From Azovibrio restrictus DSM 23866 (GTDB taxonomy: Bacteria; Pseudomonadota; Gammaproteobacteria; Burkholderiales; Rhodocyclaceae): a stretch of DNA of 64,000 bases. The DNA is taken from the NCBI RefSeq assembly GCF_000429665.1, contig NZ_AUCH01000001.1, forward strand, positions 351,028 through 415,027. Direction: 5' to 3'. Numbering within the stretch: the stretch's first letter is position 1; each line of letters begins with the position of its first letter. The translations under genes were made by a program, and so were the position numbers. This document shows positions 1 to 8,764 of the stretch, one piece after another. The notes beneath the pieces were generated by a model that saw only the letters and a program-made list of their open reading frames with translations, was not told where the DNA came from and did no database searches.

Positions 1-10
1 GAGGGGAAAT

Positions 11-3000
11 TCAACAGGATGGACTGCGGCGCTGGCGCAGCAGGGCAGCGCCGCCGCCGCCCAGGGTGCTCAGGACCAGGAGCAGCAGCCCCGCCAGGGT
101 GTAGGGCAGCATCGGATCGGCCCGGGGCGGCGCCACCTTCTCCAGCAGCATGCCCTGGATGGGGGGCGGCGCCGGGGCCGGCTCGGGTTCCGGGGCGGCC
201 AGGTCATCGGCCTTCTGGGGCCGGGTCGGGGCCTGGAGCGCCGGCCGGGCTGCCGCCGTGCCGAAGCCGGCCGCCACGAACTGCTCGAACACCGGGTTGT
301 CGCTCTTCACATCGTGGCGCCGGGCCAGTTCCCGGTAGCGCTGCTTCAACTCGGCCAGCGTGGCCGCGTCGGCCTGCCAGTAGCCCTGGCGGGCCGCTTC
401 CAGCATGCGCTCGATGGACTGGGCCAGGGCGTGGGGATTTTCCTTTTCGAACCAGTCCTTCAGCCCCAGCCGGTGCTTGTCGCGCACATAGACATCCACG
501 AACTCCTGCCACTGGTCATCGCGCACCACTTCACGGGCCGTGGCCTGCCAGCCCCAGAAATTGTTGATGCCGTCCAGCACCTGCAGGGTGCCGGAGTAGC
601 CTTCCTGCATCAGCCCCTGGATGTAGCCCGGGTGGAAGTTGCGGGTTGCCAGCTCCTTGGCCATGAACTGGGCCACCCCCTCCACCTTGCCGGAACCGCT
701 GCCGCGCAGGTTGGAGATGTACAGTTCCGGCGCCTGGCCATCCAGGTGGCGCACCGCCAGGGCAATGCCGCCCAGGTACTGGAAGGGATCATCGGTGGTC
801 AGCATCCCGTACAGGTTGGAGCTGCGGGACAGGACCGCCCCCTCGGTGCCCTTCAGGTGAGCGGCGTAGAGATTGACGCCCCGGGGCCCGGCCTGCCCCC
901 ACTCGGCCTCGTCCGGACCATAGGCGAACTGCATCCGGGACAGGTAGAGCTGGGCCAGCTTGCGGTCCCCCTCCGCCTTGCCCTTCCAGGTATCGGTGGC
1001 CAGGGCCGCGTCATCCAGGCCGGTGCCGTAGCGGCCCGATTCGGAGGAGAAGATGCGGGTCTGGGCCGCCCGGGTGGCGGCGGCTTCATCCAGCCCCTGG
1101 CGCAGCAGCTGGGCGCGGATGTCCCGGGCGTTGGCCCAGACCGGGTTGTCTGCCTCCTGGGCCTGGGCCGCCAGCTGCACCGCCTTGGCCAGATGCTTCA
1201 TGGTGTTGGGGAACTGGTCCCGGTACAGGCCCGTGGCCGAGAGCACCACGTCCACCCGGGGCCGTTTCAGTTCCTGCCGGGGGATCAGTTTCACGTCGCT
1301 GACCCGGCCGCCCCCATCCCACACGGGCTCCACCCCCAGGGCCCAGAGGGCCTGGGCTTCGAGCATGCCCTGGTGGCGCATGGTTTCCACGGACCAGAGG
1401 GAGAAGGTCAGCTTCTTCGGTGTCTGCCCCTTGAGTTTGCGGTGTTCGGCGAGCAGGTTTTCCATGGCTTCCTTGCCCGCCTCCCAGGCCGCCCGGGTGG
1501 GAATCCGGGAGGGATCGAAGCCGTACAGGTTGCGTCCCGTGGGCAGGGTGTCCGGGTTCTTGACCGGATCGCCGCCGTAAGAGGTGGGCAGGTAGCGGCC
1601 CGCCAGCCCCGCCAGCAGGGCATCCGCCTCCTGGGCCGCCCCCAGGGCCTGGTAGTGGCGCCGGGCCTGGGCCAGGTAGCCCTGCAGGGCCGGGGGAAGC
1701 CCCGCAGCGGACTCGCCCTGCACCACGTGCCGCTGGATCAGCTGGTAGGGGCGGCTTTCCGCCAGGCGGCTGTAGTCCCCCACGAAGCTTTCATCCGCCG
1801 CCTCGCCGGGCGCGGCAGCGGCGGCCCAGTAGTCCTTGCCCAGTATCAGCAGCACGGTGCCGATCCGGTGCCGCTCCTCCGGGGCCTGGCCCAGGGTGTG
1901 CAGGCCCAGGGGCTGGGCAGTCTGGGCCAGCTCGTGCAGGTGGTCGTGGAGCCGCCGGATGAAGGCGGGAAAGTCCTGTTCGATCCGGGCCCGGGACAGG
2001 CCCAGGTCCTGGTCAATGCGCTGCCGCCGCACCCGCTCCAGTATCCCCTCGCGCAGCTTGTCCCGCACCAGGCCCTGGTCCTGATTGAGCCAGTCGTGCA
2101 GCAGGTCGTGGATTTCCACCAGGGCCTGGTGCAGGCCGGCCGGGGTGAAAGGCGGGGTCTGGTGGGTGATGGTGATGGCCCGGCCCCGGCGCTTGGCCTG
2201 CAGGGCTTCACCGATGTTGTCCACGATGTAGGGGTAGAGCACCGGCAGGTCTCCCACGGCCAGCATCGGGTAGTCATGCACCGACAGGCCCCGTTCCTTG
2301 CCCGGCAGCCATTCGTAGCTGCCGTGGGTGCCGTAGTGGATCAGGGCGTCGGCGCCCAGGGCCTCCCGGGCCCAGAGGTAGGTGGCCAGATAGTAGTGGG
2401 ATGGCGGCGCCTTGCTGCTGTGGTACAGGGCCTTTTCCCGCATGGCGGCGCTCTGGCCGTAGGTCTCGGCCCGGGACGGCTGGGGCAGGATCGTCACCTG
2501 GCCCAGTTGCAGGCGGGGAATGACGAAATGGGGCGCCCCGTCCCGCTCCACGATCATGGGCCCCTGGCGGGGCGAGCCCTGGGCTTCCAGCTCCCGGCGC
2601 ACGGCGGGCGGCAGGGTCTGCAGCCAGGCTTCGTAGCGGGCCACGGGGAAAGTGGCGGCCAGGCCGTCGGCCAGCAGCCCGGGCAGTTCCCCGGCCCGGT
2701 AATAGGGCCGCAGCAGCCGTTGCAACAGGGGCACCAGGGTGGACTCGGGCTCCACCTGGGTGGCGTAACCGGCGCGTTGCAGGCTGTCCAGGGTGGAGCC
2801 CAGGCTACGGGGCACGTTCAGGAAGGATGCGGAGAGGTTCTTTTCCCCCGGGGGATAGTTGTAGAAGAAGATCGCCAGGCGCTTGTCCCGGTTGGCCTTG
2901 CGCTGCAGGGCCACCTGGCGCAGGGCCTTGTGCACCGCGGCGGCGGCCTGGGCCTCGATGGCCACCACCTGGTCGTCAACGCGGCTGGCGGCGGCGATCA

Positions 3001-3970
3001 GGATGTCGGTGATGCCGGCGTACTCGGCCTGAGCCAGGTAGAAAGGCACATCCATCAGGGAGACTCCCTGGCTGTCGGCCAGCCAGTCGGCCTCATCTCC
3101 CTTGCGGTAGGGCATGGCCTGGATCACCGGGATGCCCATGGCCTCGAATTCCTTCCGGCGCCCATCCGGGTTGAGCATGATCTGGGTGTTGATCAGCACG
3201 TCGGCCAGGGGCTTGCCCTGGCGCACCAGGAGCTGGCGCACGGATTCCTCCCCCAGGATCGGGGTGTAGAACGGCAGGGGCACGGCGCCGGCGGCTTCGA
3301 TGCGGGCGATCAGGTCGTCGATGAAGGCGGTCTGCTCGGCGGCGATGTACTGCTGGTGCAGGGCGATGGCCACCACTGGACGGCGCTCGTCATGCCCTTT
3401 CCAGGCCAGGTAGGCGGGGGCATCGGCAAACACCAGGCTGGGGGCGCGGGGATGGTAGATGGCCGAGGTGGGAAAGCGGATGGGTGGCGGCACCCGGGCC
3501 AGGGCCGCCGGATCATCCCGGGCAGCGATGGCCTGGAAGAAATGTTCGAAATTGCTGCGTGCCCCGTTCACGTAATAGCCATGCAGGCGCCCGGCCAGTT
3601 CCGGGGCCAGCCCGGCAAAGCGGGGCTGCTGGGTGTTCATCCAGATGTGGGGCTTGTGCTCCAGGGCTTCCAGGGCCTGGCCCAGGCGGCCCCGCACATA
3701 GGCCTCGATGTGGTCCCGGGGCGCATCCAGGATCACCAGGTCCGCCTCCTGGAACAGGCTGCCGTCCACTTCGGCGGGCAGCTTTTCCGCAAAGCGGGCC
3801 TGGAGCCTGACCCCCTGGGCCCGGGCCAGCCGCTCCAGGTTCACGAACTTGCCCGGCTGCACGGGGCTGGCGGCGAGGAACAGGACCTGGGTGTCCCGGG
3901 CCTGGACGGCCGACGCCGCCAGCCCCAGCAGCAGGGACGAGAAAAGAAGCAGAAAGCGGAACAGGGGCAT
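11..3970 (-). CDS. CobN-like chelatase, secreted and membrane-anchored (HmuS-type heme dechelatase candidate)
   Basis: A 1319-residue CobN/BchH-family protein. The chelatase signature GTHGSYEWLPGKERG lies near residue 545. Unlike cytoplasmic CobN it begins with a clear signal peptide (residues 1-24, ending AVQA). It ends with a proline-rich linker (about 1255-1275), one transmembrane helix (about 1285-1309) and an RQRR tail, so the catalytic body should sit in the periplasm. It is the last gene of a tonB-exbB-exbD-receptor series, 54 bp after the receptor. In Bacteroidetes the CobN-like HmuS is encoded with a TonB-linked heme receptor and is implicated in removing iron from heme. By analogy I infer metal removal from, or handling of, an imported tetrapyrrole. 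No CobS/CobT or cobalamin synthesis genes are nearby, which argues against a cobalt-inserting role. The alternative is a cobalt or other tetrapyrrole chelatase. Confidence 0.85.
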   Translation of the reverse strand: MPLFRFLLLFSSLLLGLAASAVQARDTQVLFLAASPVQPGKFVNLERLARAQGVRLQARFAEKLPAEVDGSLFQEADLVILDAPRDHIEAYVRGRLGQALEALEHKPHIWMNTQQPRFAGLAPELAGRLHGYYVNGARSNFEHFFQAIAARDDPAALARVPPPIRFPTSAIYHPRAPSLVFADAPAYLAWKGHDERRPVVAIALHQQYIAAEQTAFIDDLIARIEAAGAVPLPFYTPILGEESVRQLLVRQGKPLADVLINTQIMLNPDGRRKEFEAMGIPVIQAMPYRKGDEADWLADSQGVSLMDVPFYLAQAEYAGITDILIAAASRVDDQVVAIEAQAAAAVHKALRQVALQRKANRDKRLAIFFYNYPPGEKNLSASFLNVPRSLGSTLDSLQRAGYATQVEPESTLVPLLQRLLRPYYRAGELPGLLADGLAATFPVARYEAWLQTLPPAVRRELEAQGSPRQGPMIVERDGAPHFVIPRLQLGQVTILPQPSRAETYGQSAAMREKALYHSSKAPPSHYYLATYLWAREALGADALIHYGTHGSYEWLPGKERGLSVHDYPMLAVGDLPVLYPYIVDNIGEALQAKRRGRAITITHQTPPFTPAGLHQALVEIHDLLHDWLNQDQGLVRDKLREGILERVRRQRIDQDLGLSRARIEQDFPAFIRRLHDHLHELAQTAQPLGLHTLGQAPEERHRIGTVLLILGKDYWAAAAAPGEAADESFVGDYSRLAESRPYQLIQRHVVQGESAAGLPPALQGYLAQARRHYQALGAAQEADALLAGLAGRYLPTSYGGDPVKNPDTLPTGRNLYGFDPSRIPTRAAWEAGKEAMENLLAEHRKLKGQTPKKLTFSLWSVETMRHQGMLEAQALWALGVEPVWDGGGRVSDVKLIPRQELKRPRVDVVLSATGLYRDQFPNTMKHLAKAVQLAAQAQEADNPVWANARDIRAQLLRQGLDEAAATRAAQTRIFSSESGRYGTGLDDAALATDTWKGKAEGDRKLAQLYLSRMQFAYGPDEAEWGQAGPRGVNLYAAHLKGTEGAVLSRSSNLYGMLTTDDPFQYLGGIALAVRHLDGQAPELYISNLRGSGSGKVEGVAQFMAKELATRNFHPGYIQGLMQEGYSGTLQVLDGINNFWGWQATAREVVRDDQWQEFVDVYVRDKHRLGLKDWFEKENPHALAQSIERMLEAARQGYWQADAATLAELKQRYRELARRHDVKSDNPVFEQFVAAGFGTAAARPALQAPTRPQKADDLAAPEPEPAPAPPPIQGMLLEKVAPPRADPMLPYTLAGLLLLVLSTLGGGGAALLRQRRSPSC

Positions 3971-4024
3971 GGACGGAACCTTGGCACTGGGGGCGGGAAA
4001 CCCGGGGGCTTCCCGCCGGCTGGA

Positions 4025-6328
4025 TCAGAACTGGTACTTGAAGCTGGCGCTGAAATTGCGGCCCGGCTGACCGTAGGCATCCAGGACCGAACTGCTGGCG
4101 GCGATGTCCCGCACGTCGGCCCATTCGTAGTACTTCCGGTCGAACAGGTTGAAGATGCCCAGGTTCACGCTGGCGTTGCGGCTGAAGTGGTACCAGGCCG
4201 TCAGGTCGAAGGTCTGGTAGCCGTCGGGGCTGTAGCGGCTGGGATCGGGACGGCGCTGCTTGCGCTCCACGAAGGTCCCGGTGAGCTGGGCCCCGTAGCG
4301 GTTCGCCAGGTCATAGCGCAGGGCCAGCACCAGCTTGGCGGGGTCGATGGTGTCCAGGGGCGTCTTCTCCCCCTCCGCTTCCTGATCCCCCTTGGCCAGG
4401 GCGAAGCTGCCCATGACGCTCCAGTGGGGCGCGAAGGCCCATTCGCCACTCAGCTCCAGGCCGCTGATATCGACGCTGCCCAGGTTCACCGACTGGTACA
4501 CCACCGGGTCGGCCACGGTGCCGCTGCCGCCCACCCGCACGTTGCTGGCGATGAAGTCCTTGTACTTGCTGTAGAACACACTGGCGCTGTAGCGCAGGGT
4601 CTGGCTGCGGCCCCGGACCCCCAGCTCCAGGGATTTGCTGGTCTCGGATTTGAGGTTGGGATTGCCGACCGAGGTGTAGGGGGTGGAGGCGGTCAGGTTG
4701 GTGACTCCGCCATTGACCTGGGACGGGGTGGGCGCCCGGAAGCCGTGGGAGTACTGGCCGAACAGGTTCCACATGGGGTCCTGCTTCCACACCACGCCCA
4801 GCTTGGGCGACAGGGCCTGGTCCTCCAGGGAGGCGGGGGCCACGGCATTGTTGAGGCTGTAGAGCCGGTCCGCCTTGGGCTTCAGCTCGAAACTGTCGTA
4901 GCGCAGCCCGGGAATCAGGCTCAGGCGGCCGATGCCGATCTCGTCCTGGATGAAGGCGCCGAACAGGTTGTAGTCGGTATTGGGAAAGCTGCGGTTGGTG
5001 ACGAAGGCCGAGCTCCCCGTGGTCACCAGACTGCCATTCAGGTAGTTGGCCCCCTCCTTCAGGGAACTGACCTCGGAACGGGAGAAATCCACCCCATACA
5101 CCAGCCGGTGGGTCACGTCCTGGCCCAGGTGGCTCTCGAACTGCACATTGCCGCCCAGCATCTCCTCCTGGTACCAGGTGGTGCGCTCCCGGGAATTCCA
5201 GGCGCTGGAGTTGCTGCGCGCCTCGTAACCCCATTGGGAGTTCTTCGACTCCTGGCGATAGAGACTGGCCTGGGCCCGCTGGAACCAGGGATTGTCCCCG
5301 TCGGTGTACTCGTAATCCACCTTGGCCAGTTCCCGGGTGATGTCATCCCTGGCCTTGACGTCAGTGGTGGTCGGATACATGGGGTCCTTGAACAGGGTGT
5401 AGATGGTGGTGTCGTTTTCCCGGTCCAGGTCTTCCAGGGTCAGCTTGAAGCGGTGCCGGGGACTGGCCTTCAACACCACCTTGGCGAGCATGTAGTCGGA
5501 CTTGGTGTCCTGGGGATTGGCTTCGGTGCGGGTATTGTCATGGGCGGCGTTGTCGCCGGCGGTCTGGGCGGCATGGCCGCGCCGCAGGCTGGCCAGGAAC
5601 ATGCCCTCGAACATCTCCCCCCGGGCCGCAAAGGACGGCACCAGGGACCAGCTCTCATCCACCGAGTGGTAGCCCAGCTTGATGGCGGCCTGGGTGGACT
5701 TGCCCAGGGTGAGCAGGTCGGCGGGATCCTTGGTCATGAAGCTCACCGCCCCGGCCAGGCCGTCGCTGCCGAACTGGGTGGAGGCGGGACCGCGCAGGAT
5801 CTCGGCCCGTTTGAAGGCTTCCACATCAATGTAATCGCCCCGCCCGGCGGCGTAGGGACCGCTGCTGTAGCCCAGGGGCAGGCGCACCCCGTCGCTCTGC
5901 AGCAGCACCTGGTTGCCTTCCAGACCGCGCACGTTGATCCCCTCGTTGCCCCCCCGGCCGGTGCTGTAGAAGGCCGCCGAAGCACGGTTGGTCTGGGAGC
6001 GCACCGAAATGCCGGTCTCGTGGCGCAGCAGGTCCTTGATGTCCGTGGGCATCTCCTCCTCCACCTGGCTGGCCGGGATCACGGTCACGGTATTGGCCAC
6101 GTCGTGGACGTCCTGCTCGGTGCGGGTGGCGGTGATGGTCACCTCCTTCATCAGCCCAGCCCCCTGGGCGTGGGCATCCTGGTCCGGCACCAGGGCCAGA
6201 CTGCTGCCCAGGGTCAGGCCCAGCAGGGCCCGGGCCACGGACAGGGAGATCAGACGACGGGAATGATGAAAGGGAGGGCAGTAGCCGCCAGAGGGGCGGC
6301 CGCTCCCGGCACGGGGAATGGCTAGCAT
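4025..6328 (-). CDS. TonB-dependent heme/hemoglobin-type outer membrane receptor
   Basis: A 767-residue TonB-dependent receptor. I chose the start at 6328 because GGAG lies 7 bases upstream; an in-frame ATG at 6376 lacks this. The signal region ends near AHA (52-54), followed by a TonB box EVTITATR at 62-69. Next come the plug domain (INVRGLEGNQVLLQSDGVRL) and the beta-barrel. The C-terminus YGQPGRNFSASFKYQF ends in the aromatic residue expected for barrel insertion and resembles the TonB-hemoglobin/transferrin/lactoferrin receptor group. Its neighbours are its own energiser genes (tonB, exbB, exbD) upstream and the CobN-like chelatase downstream. A heme or other tetrapyrrole substrate is inferred; a cobalamin or siderophore substrate is not excluded. 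Confidence 0.88.
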   Translation of the reverse strand: MLAIPRAGSGRPSGGYCPPFHHSRRLISLSVARALLGLTLGSSLALVPDQDAHAQGAGLMKEVTITATRTEQDVHDVANTVTVIPASQVEEEMPTDIKDLLRHETGISVRSQTNRASAAFYSTGRGGNEGINVRGLEGNQVLLQSDGVRLPLGYSSGPYAAGRGDYIDVEAFKRAEILRGPASTQFGSDGLAGAVSFMTKDPADLLTLGKSTQAAIKLGYHSVDESWSLVPSFAARGEMFEGMFLASLRRGHAAQTAGDNAAHDNTRTEANPQDTKSDYMLAKVVLKASPRHRFKLTLEDLDRENDTTIYTLFKDPMYPTTTDVKARDDITRELAKVDYEYTDGDNPWFQRAQASLYRQESKNSQWGYEARSNSSAWNSRERTTWYQEEMLGGNVQFESHLGQDVTHRLVYGVDFSRSEVSSLKEGANYLNGSLVTTGSSAFVTNRSFPNTDYNLFGAFIQDEIGIGRLSLIPGLRYDSFELKPKADRLYSLNNAVAPASLEDQALSPKLGVVWKQDPMWNLFGQYSHGFRAPTPSQVNGGVTNLTASTPYTSVGNPNLKSETSKSLELGVRGRSQTLRYSASVFYSKYKDFIASNVRVGGSGTVADPVVYQSVNLGSVDISGLELSGEWAFAPHWSVMGSFALAKGDQEAEGEKTPLDTIDPAKLVLALRYDLANRYGAQLTGTFVERKQRRPDPSRYSPDGYQTFDLTAWYHFSRNASVNLGIFNLFDRKYYEWADVRDIAASSSVLDAYGQPGRNFSASFKYQF

Positions 6329-6433
6329 CGAGTTTCTCCAGATGAACAAAGACAAAGCTCGCTGCCTGCCGGACATGCCGGTGGGTGGCTGGCAAATTTT
6401 CAGATTCCGGGCGCCGGGGCCCGGAACGGGGAC

Positions 6434-6556
6434 TTACAGGGAACTCACCTCCAGGGTGAGGGATGGGGAAGGCAGGGGAAGCTCCCGTGCCTTGAGCTCG
6501 AAGGGCAGGCACAGGACCCCGGCAGCCAGGGCAGCAAGCGCGATGGAACGGATCAT
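6434..6556 (-). CDS. small secreted peptide (40 aa), unknown
   Basis: A 40-residue ORF between exbD and the receptor, on the same strand. AGGAG lies 6 bases before the ATG at 6556; a second ATG at 6562 directly abuts the AGGAG and is less likely. The first 22 residues look like a signal peptide (MIRSIALAALAAGVLCLPF), leaving a mature peptide of about 17 residues rich in Leu, Ser and Pro. No family is recognised. It could be a secreted peptide, or a leader ORF controlling receptor translation. Confidence 0.4.
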   Translation of the reverse strand: MIRSIALAALAAGVLCLPFELKARELPLPSPSLTLEVSSL

Positions 6557-6617
6557 GGTCATCTCCTGGGTCAGGTGGCGCGGAGCCAAAGGCTGGCCAG
6601 GCGGCGCTGCAGGCCCG

Positions 6618-6643
6618 CCAGCCAGACCGAACAAACTGGCTGG
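6618..6643 (-). other. hairpin in the exbD-receptor gap
   Basis: A perfect 8-bp inverted repeat, CCAGCCAG/CTGGCTGG, with a 10-base loop. It sits in the 190-bp gap between exbD and the small ORF. Possible roles are RNA stability or control of downstream translation; no T-run follows it. Confidence 0.4.
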
Positions 6644-6696
6644 CTGGACCGGAGAGGGCAGAGTTCCCCGGTGTGGCTGGCTACAAAGCAGGCTGA

Positions 6697-6728
6697 CTTT
6701 CCCGGCCCGGAGCCGGATTCCGGGAAAG
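6697..6728 (-). terminator. strong hairpin after exbD (attenuator or processing site)
   Basis: A 9-bp perfect stem, CTTTCCCGG/CCGGGAAAG, located 24 bp after the exbD stop codon. GCAGG/CCTGC outside it can extend the stem. There is no T-tract, so it is not a classic intrinsic terminator. It may protect the tonB-exbBD mRNA end or reduce read-through into the receptor genes. Confidence 0.45.
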
Positions 6729-6751
6729 CCCTGCCTGGTGCTACGGGTTGA

Positions 6752-7180
6752 CTACCGGGCCTCCCCGGGCTGGGTCACGAAACCCAGCTTGGTGACCCCC
6801 GCCCGCTTGGCGGCCGCCATGATCTCGGCGACCCGCTGGTAGCGGGTGTCCCGGTCGGCGGAAAGCTGCACTTCCAGCTGGGCATCGGCACTGACCGCCG
6901 CCTGCAGGCGGCTTTCCAGCCCCTGGATGGAAGTGTCCGTGAAGGGGGTTTCGTTCCAGTACAGAACCCCCTGGGCATCGATGGCCAGCCGGATGGTCTC
7001 GGGCTTGGTATCCGCCGCCTGGGCCGAGGCCTGGGGCAGATCCACCTTGACCGCCTGGGTCATCAGGGGCGCCGTCACCAGGAAGATGATCAGGAGTACC
7101 AGCATCACGTCCACCAGGGGCGTGGTGTTGATTTCCACCATGGGGCTGGAAGAGCCCGAATCAAAGCTGCCGAACGCCAT
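6752..7180 (-). CDS. exbD: ExbD, TonB energy-transducing subunit
   Basis: A 142-residue ExbD/TolR protein. The start is ATG 7180 (MAFGSFDSG), directly after the exbB stop. One N-terminal transmembrane helix carries the proton-path Asp in INTTPLVDVMLVLLIIFLVT, followed by a periplasmic domain of about 95 residues. With ExbB and TonB it uses the proton motive force to energise outer membrane receptors. It sits in tonB-exbB-exbD order in front of the heme-type receptor, suggesting a dedicated energiser rather than the housekeeping one. Confidence 0.93.
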   Translation of the reverse strand: MAFGSFDSGSSSPMVEINTTPLVDVMLVLLIIFLVTAPLMTQAVKVDLPQASAQAADTKPETIRLAIDAQGVLYWNETPFTDTSIQGLESRLQAAVSADAQLEVQLSADRDTRYQRVAEIMAAAKRAGVTKLGFVTQPGEAR

Positions 7181-7181
7181 C

Positions 7182-7949
7182 TCAGGCGGCTCCGCCGGCG
7201 GCCACGGCCACATTCACCGGACGCAGCTTGCTGCTGCCCTGGGGAGTCGGCAAGGGATGGCCGGTGGTGAAGTAGGCGTGCAGGTCATGGGCGAAAGCTT
7301 CCATGTCCCCGGTGATCAGGCGCAGGTTGCGCACGAAGGTGTTGTAGGCAAGCACCGCGGGGATGGCCACGAACAGGCCGGCGGCGGTCATCACCAGGGC
7401 CTCCCCCACGGGGCCGGCCACCTTGTCCAGGCTGGCCTGGCCGGTGGCGCCGATACGGGCCAGAGCGTGGTAGATGCCCCAGACGGTACCGAACAGCCCC
7501 ACGAAGGGCGCCGTGGAGCCCACGGAAGCCAGCAGGGTGAGCCCCCCTTCGAGCCGGGCGGTGGTCCGGGAGATGCTGTTGCGCAGAGCCCGGGTCACCA
7601 GCTCGCTGGCCGGCAGATGGGCATCCAGGTGGCCGCCCTGGCGCTGGTGGGATTCCAGGTGGCGGACAGCCCCCTGGCCCTGGGCCGCCATGTCACGGAA
7701 AGGCTTCACGGCTTCCAGCCGCTCCAGGCCGGCGCTGACGCTGCTGGAATCCCAGAAGGCCTCGAGCGCCTTGGGCGTCTTCTGACGCAGGGTCCAGACG
7801 GACCAGGCCTTGCCCAGGATGATGGCCCAGCTGGCCACGGACATGATCAGCAGCACGATGGCCACCGTATGGGAAACCGCGTCCCCTTGGGCCCAGACGG
7901 AAGCGATGTCCAGACCACTGGTGGCGGGAGTTTGGGTGGAAGGATTCAT
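7182..7949 (-). CDS. exbB: ExbB, TonB energy-transducing proton channel subunit
   Basis: A 255-residue MotA/TolQ/ExbB proton channel protein. Transmembrane helices are seen near residues 28-48 and in the C-terminal half. The family signature lies in STAPFVGLFGTVWGIYHAL, followed by EALVMTAAGLFVAIPAVLAY. It forms the inner membrane pentamer that houses ExbD. It lies 3 bp after tonB and its stop abuts the exbD start, so the three genes should be co-translated. Confidence 0.95.
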   Translation of the reverse strand: MNPSTQTPATSGLDIASVWAQGDAVSHTVAIVLLIMSVASWAIILGKAWSVWTLRQKTPKALEAFWDSSSVSAGLERLEAVKPFRDMAAQGQGAVRHLESHQRQGGHLDAHLPASELVTRALRNSISRTTARLEGGLTLLASVGSTAPFVGLFGTVWGIYHALARIGATGQASLDKVAGPVGEALVMTAAGLFVAIPAVLAYNTFVRNLRLITGDMEAFAHDLHAYFTTGHPLPTPQGSSKLRPVNVAVAAGGAA

Positions 7950-7952
7950 GAA

Positions 7953-8663
7953 TCAGGACTCCAGACGGAAGGAAATAGGGATCAGGACCCAGGCGGCCAC
8001 GGCTTCACTGCCGCGGCGGGCCGGCACGAAACGCCATTTGCGCACGGCGGCCAAAGCCGCCTCGTCCAGGCGGTTGCTACCGGAGCTGTGTTTCAGCTCC
8101 ACGGTTTCCGGGCGGCCGGTGGGCAGCACGTAGGCGCGCAGCATGACCTTGCCCTCCTCGCCCATGCGGCGGGACAAGGGGGGATAGACGGGGGCCGGAT
8201 TCTGCAGGTAATCCGCATCGAAACGGGCTTCCACCAGAGCCCCGCCACTGGCAGGAGGCGCCGCCACCGGGGCAGGCGCCGGAGCCGGGGCCGCGGCCAC
8301 AGGCTCGGCCTGGACCGGGGCCGGCTCCACCGGATTGGGCACCGGCACGGTGGACAGCGGCACCGGCCGAGCCACGGGTTTGGGCTTGGGCACCGGCTTG
8401 GGCGGCGTCGGCACGGGTTTCGGAGGCTCCGGAGGCGCCGGCTTGGGGGGCGCCTGGACCGGCGGCGCCGGGTCCAGCAGGCTGACCTGGATGGGCATGG
8501 GCGGCTGAATGTGCTCCACCTCCCCCCAGGGCATCACGGCGGCGATCAGGACCCCGTGCAGAAGCACCGCCGAACCCACCCACCCCAGACGCATTCCCAG
8601 GGAAGCCCGGTTGGCGTCGGAAGCATCGGCAACGGAGGAAAGACAGATGGACGGAGCTAGCAT
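7953..8663 (-). CDS. tonB: TonB, periplasmic energy transducer
   Basis: A 236-residue TonB. A single N-terminal transmembrane helix (about 26-46) is followed by a long Pro/Lys- and Pro/Ala-rich spacer (about 62-135) that spans the periplasm. The globular C-terminal domain contains YPPLSRRMGEEGKVMLRAYV and KWRFVPAR, typical of TonB_C. It delivers energy from ExbB-ExbD to the TonB box of the downstream receptor. It is the first gene of the operon, about 40 bp from a Fur-like operator. An internal Met at residue 24 is an alternative start, but the helix spacing fits either. Confidence 0.93.
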   Translation of the reverse strand: MLAPSICLSSVADASDANRASLGMRLGWVGSAVLLHGVLIAAVMPWGEVEHIQPPMPIQVSLLDPAPPVQAPPKPAPPEPPKPVPTPPKPVPKPKPVARPVPLSTVPVPNPVEPAPVQAEPVAAAPAPAPAPVAAPPASGGALVEARFDADYLQNPAPVYPPLSRRMGEEGKVMLRAYVLPTGRPETVELKHSSGSNRLDEAALAAVRKWRFVPARRGSEAVAAWVLIPISFRLES

Positions 8664-8700
8664 GGATTTCTCGAAACTGGGTTGCCCTGGCGGCTAACAC

Positions 8701-8718
8701 GAATTATTCTCATTATTC
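8701..8718. promoter_or_regulatory. Fur box upstream of tonB
   Basis: GAATTATTCTCATTATTC resembles the Fur consensus of tandem GATAAT-type hexamers and overlaps the -10 box of the tonB promoter. Iron-Fur binding there should block RNA polymerase, giving induction in low iron. This is a motif match only. Confidence 0.65.
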
Positions 8719-8740
8719 GCAATCAGCAACATTTCGTCAA
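8712..8740 (-). promoter_or_regulatory. promoter of the tonB-exbBD-receptor operon
   Basis: On the minus strand TTGACG (8740-8735), a 17-base spacer and AATAAT (8717-8712) form a near-consensus sigma-70 promoter, about 50 bp upstream of tonB. The Fur-like operator covers its -10 element. Confidence 0.7.
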
Positions 8741-8764
8741 CGTTTTTGTGCGGTCGCAGCAATC

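Noticed and set aside
314..6325. A 2003-codon open frame on the plus strand opposite the chelatase and receptor genes
   Set aside because: It is a high-GC antisense shadow: low-complexity Gly/Gln/His/Val composition, no family resemblance, and it covers two convincing minus-strand genes.
6563..6751. Possible cobalamin riboswitch upstream of the receptor genes
   Set aside because: I looked for the B12 box and conserved core because of the CobN-like gene; only generic hairpins and no ordered conserved core are present. A covariance search would settle it.
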